From: Bordetella parapertussis
GTDB lineage: Bacteria; Acidobacteriota; Terriglobia; Bryobacterales; Bryobacteraceae
Length of the DNA: 64,000 nucleotides
Direction: 5' to 3'
NCBI GenBank assembly: GCA_943328975.2
Contig: CALQCC020000003.1
Location: forward strand, 62,001-126,000
Shown here: positions 62,395 through 64,000 of the stretch, piece by piece
Layout of the letters: each line of letters begins with the position of its first letter
Position numbering within the stretch: position 1 is the first letter of the stretch
Made by a program: the position numbers and the translations under genes
Notes under the pieces: model-generated
Database searches by the model: none
What the model was told of the DNA's origin: nothing
The model's input: only the letters and a program-made list of their open reading frames with translations

Positions 62395-63246
62395 ATGTCG
62401 GCCAGACTCCTGTTGCTATTGTTTCTTCCCTGCGCATTCGCGCAGACGCATTTCCATCATGTGCACCTGAACTCGACCGATCCGAAGTCGGCCATCGAGT
62501 TCTACACCGGGCATCTTTCCGGGGAGAAATCCACGTTCGCCGGAGCCGATGCTGTGTGGACCCAAAGCTCCTGGTTGTTGTTCAACAAAGTGAAGCAACC
62601 TCCTCCGCACGAGGTTGTTTCTCCGCTGTTTCACATCGGCTGGGGCGCCGAGGACATGAAGGCGGAATTCGAGCGGCAGATGAAGCTGGGAACTACGTTC
62701 CAAACCGTGCTCACCGATGGCGTGGAGCTGTTCGGCACCGGCACACGCGATCGAAATTTCTTCATGTATCTAGACGGCCCGGACCACGCGACCATCGAAG
62801 TGCAGAGCGCCATGCACCACAACTTCATGCACGTCCATATGTTGAGCGACGATCCTGTGGCCGCCGCCGCATGGTATGAAAAACATCTCGGCCTGACGCC
62901 GCGCAATCAGACGAAGACCGAACGCGCCTTCCGAGGGATCCCCACCGGCCCTTCGGCGTCGTCGCAACTGGATGCCGTCACGTTCATCTGGTATCCCACC
63001 GCCCACGCCAAGGCGCTTTACGGAGGCGAATGGAAGGGGCGCACCCAGTACGCCTCGAACCGCGGTCGCGTCATCGACCACGTGTCACTAAGTGTGGATA
63101 ATTTGGATCAAACGCTCGCCCGGCTGCGCGCCGAGGGCGTGAAGATTCTGAGCGGACCTAGCAAGACGAGCGGATTGCGCTCGGCATTCGTGCAGGCTCC
63201 GGACAACATGGAACTCGAGATCGTCGAAGGGCATCCTAAGAAGTAG
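62395..63246 (+). CDS. secreted VOC-superfamily (glyoxalase/dioxygenase-like) protein
   Basis: 'THFHHVHLNSTDPKSAIEFYTGHL', 'FMHVHMLSDDPVAAAAWYEKHLGL', 'VIDHVSLSVDNLDQTLARLRAEGVKIL'; signal peptide. Confidence 0.85.
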   Translation: MSARLLLLLFLPCAFAQTHFHHVHLNSTDPKSAIEFYTGHLSGEKSTFAGADAVWTQSSWLLFNKVKQPPPHEVVSPLFHIGWGAEDMKAEFERQMKLGTTFQTVLTDGVELFGTGTRDRNFFMYLDGPDHATIEVQSAMHHNFMHVHMLSDDPVAAAAWYEKHLGLTPRNQTKTERAFRGIPTGPSASSQLDAVTFIWYPTAHAKALYGGEWKGRTQYASNRGRVIDHVSLSVDNLDQTLARLRAEGVKILSGPSKTSGLRSAFVQAPDNMELEIVEGHPKK

Positions 63247-63259
63247 CCCCTCGATTGAT

Positions 63260-63973
63260 TCAGGCGAGATCGAACAGTAGAATCTCGCTCGGCTCGGAAC
63301 GGACGCCGGTAATCGTCAGCGCGGTCTCGTCGTTCACAGCCGCGGCGTCACCGGTCTGCAGGGAGTGCCCGTTGACGGTAACCTCTCCCCGAACCACGTG
63401 CACCCACGCGCCGCGCTTCGCGCCCATGGAGTACGGGATTTCCACGCCTCCATCCAGTTCGGCCACGAACACGCGAGCGTCCTGGTTGATCCACGCGGCG
63501 GGCTCTTCTGTTGTCCCGCCTTCTGGACCCGCCAGCAGCCGTAACCGATTCCGCTTCTCAGCCGGGTCAAATCCGATTTGTTCGTAGCTCGGCTGCGTCC
63601 CTGCCTTCCGGGGCTGAATCCAGATCTGGAAAAAGTGGAGCGGCTCCGTTTCGGATGGATTGAATTCACTGTGCTTGACGCCCGTTCCGGCCGACATCCT
63701 TTGGATTTCGTTTGGCCCCAGCACCTTCTGGTGCCCCATGCTATCGCGATGGGCGATGGAACCCTGCAGCACGTAGCTGAGGATCTCCATGTCGCGGTGC
63801 CCGTGCATTCCGAATCCCTGGCCGGGGGCCACGCGATCTTCGTTGATCACCCGCAAGCTGCGAAATCCCATGAATGCTGGATCAAAATAGTCGGCGAAAG
63901 AAAACGTGTGGTATGAATTCAGCCAGCCGTGCTCCGCGTGGCCCCGTTCTGCACTCTTTCGAATCTGGATCAT
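63260..63973 (-). CDS. pirin-family protein (YhaK-like)
   Basis: 'RGHAEHGWLNSYHTFSFADYFDPAFMGFRSLRVINEDRVAPGQGFGMHGHRDMEILSYVLQGSIAHRDSMG'. Confidence 0.94.
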   Translation of the reverse strand: MIQIRKSAERGHAEHGWLNSYHTFSFADYFDPAFMGFRSLRVINEDRVAPGQGFGMHGHRDMEILSYVLQGSIAHRDSMGHQKVLGPNEIQRMSAGTGVKHSEFNPSETEPLHFFQIWIQPRKAGTQPSYEQIGFDPAEKRNRLRLLAGPEGGTTEEPAAWINQDARVFVAELDGGVEIPYSMGAKRGAWVHVVRGEVTVNGHSLQTGDAAAVNDETALTITGVRSEPSEILLFDLA

Positions 63974-64000
63974 CGTTTCGTTCTCCTTCTTCTTGGTAAT

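Overview
This is a GC-rich bacterial chromosome segment of Acidobacteria (Bryobacterales/Solibacter-like) character. It encodes a TIGR03437-type 'Solibacter' domain protein and many small secreted proteins with short Ala-rich signal peptides. Most of it is core genome: AddA/AddB-like helicase-nuclease, acetyl-CoA synthetase, ligA, a complete pstSCAB-phoU-phoR-phoB cluster, groES-groEL, bioB-F-D-A, rsmD, recG, fabI, tRNA-Arg(TCT) and tRNA-Leu(CAA). The stretches that deserve a second look are: (1) a small accessory island at 41.9-44.2 kb, with a ParE/ParD-like toxin-antitoxin pair, a C-protein-like XRE regulator, a perfect 20-bp palindrome and a divergent two-gene cassette (membrane protein plus unknown soluble protein) joined by an ATGA overlap; (2) an exported (Tat-like) arylmalonate-decarboxylase homologue head-to-head with an amidohydrolase; (3) an efflux adaptor gene with an in-frame amber codon, fused in frame to the C-terminal part of an NhaR-like LysR regulator, apparently a deletion scar where the RND pump should be; (4) a three-gene operon of unknown proteins linked by ATGA overlaps; (5) a TonB receptor / beta-helix protein block whose upstream region carries GTAACA motifs like those upstream of pstS; (6) a frameshifted small membrane-protein gene; (7) a stem-loop between pstS and pstC; (8) a diacylglycerol-kinase-like gene with no canonical start codon that preserves its NPxxG motif. 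No CRISPR array, rRNA operon, prophage or IS element was recognised. All calls come from reading the sequence; no database searches were run.
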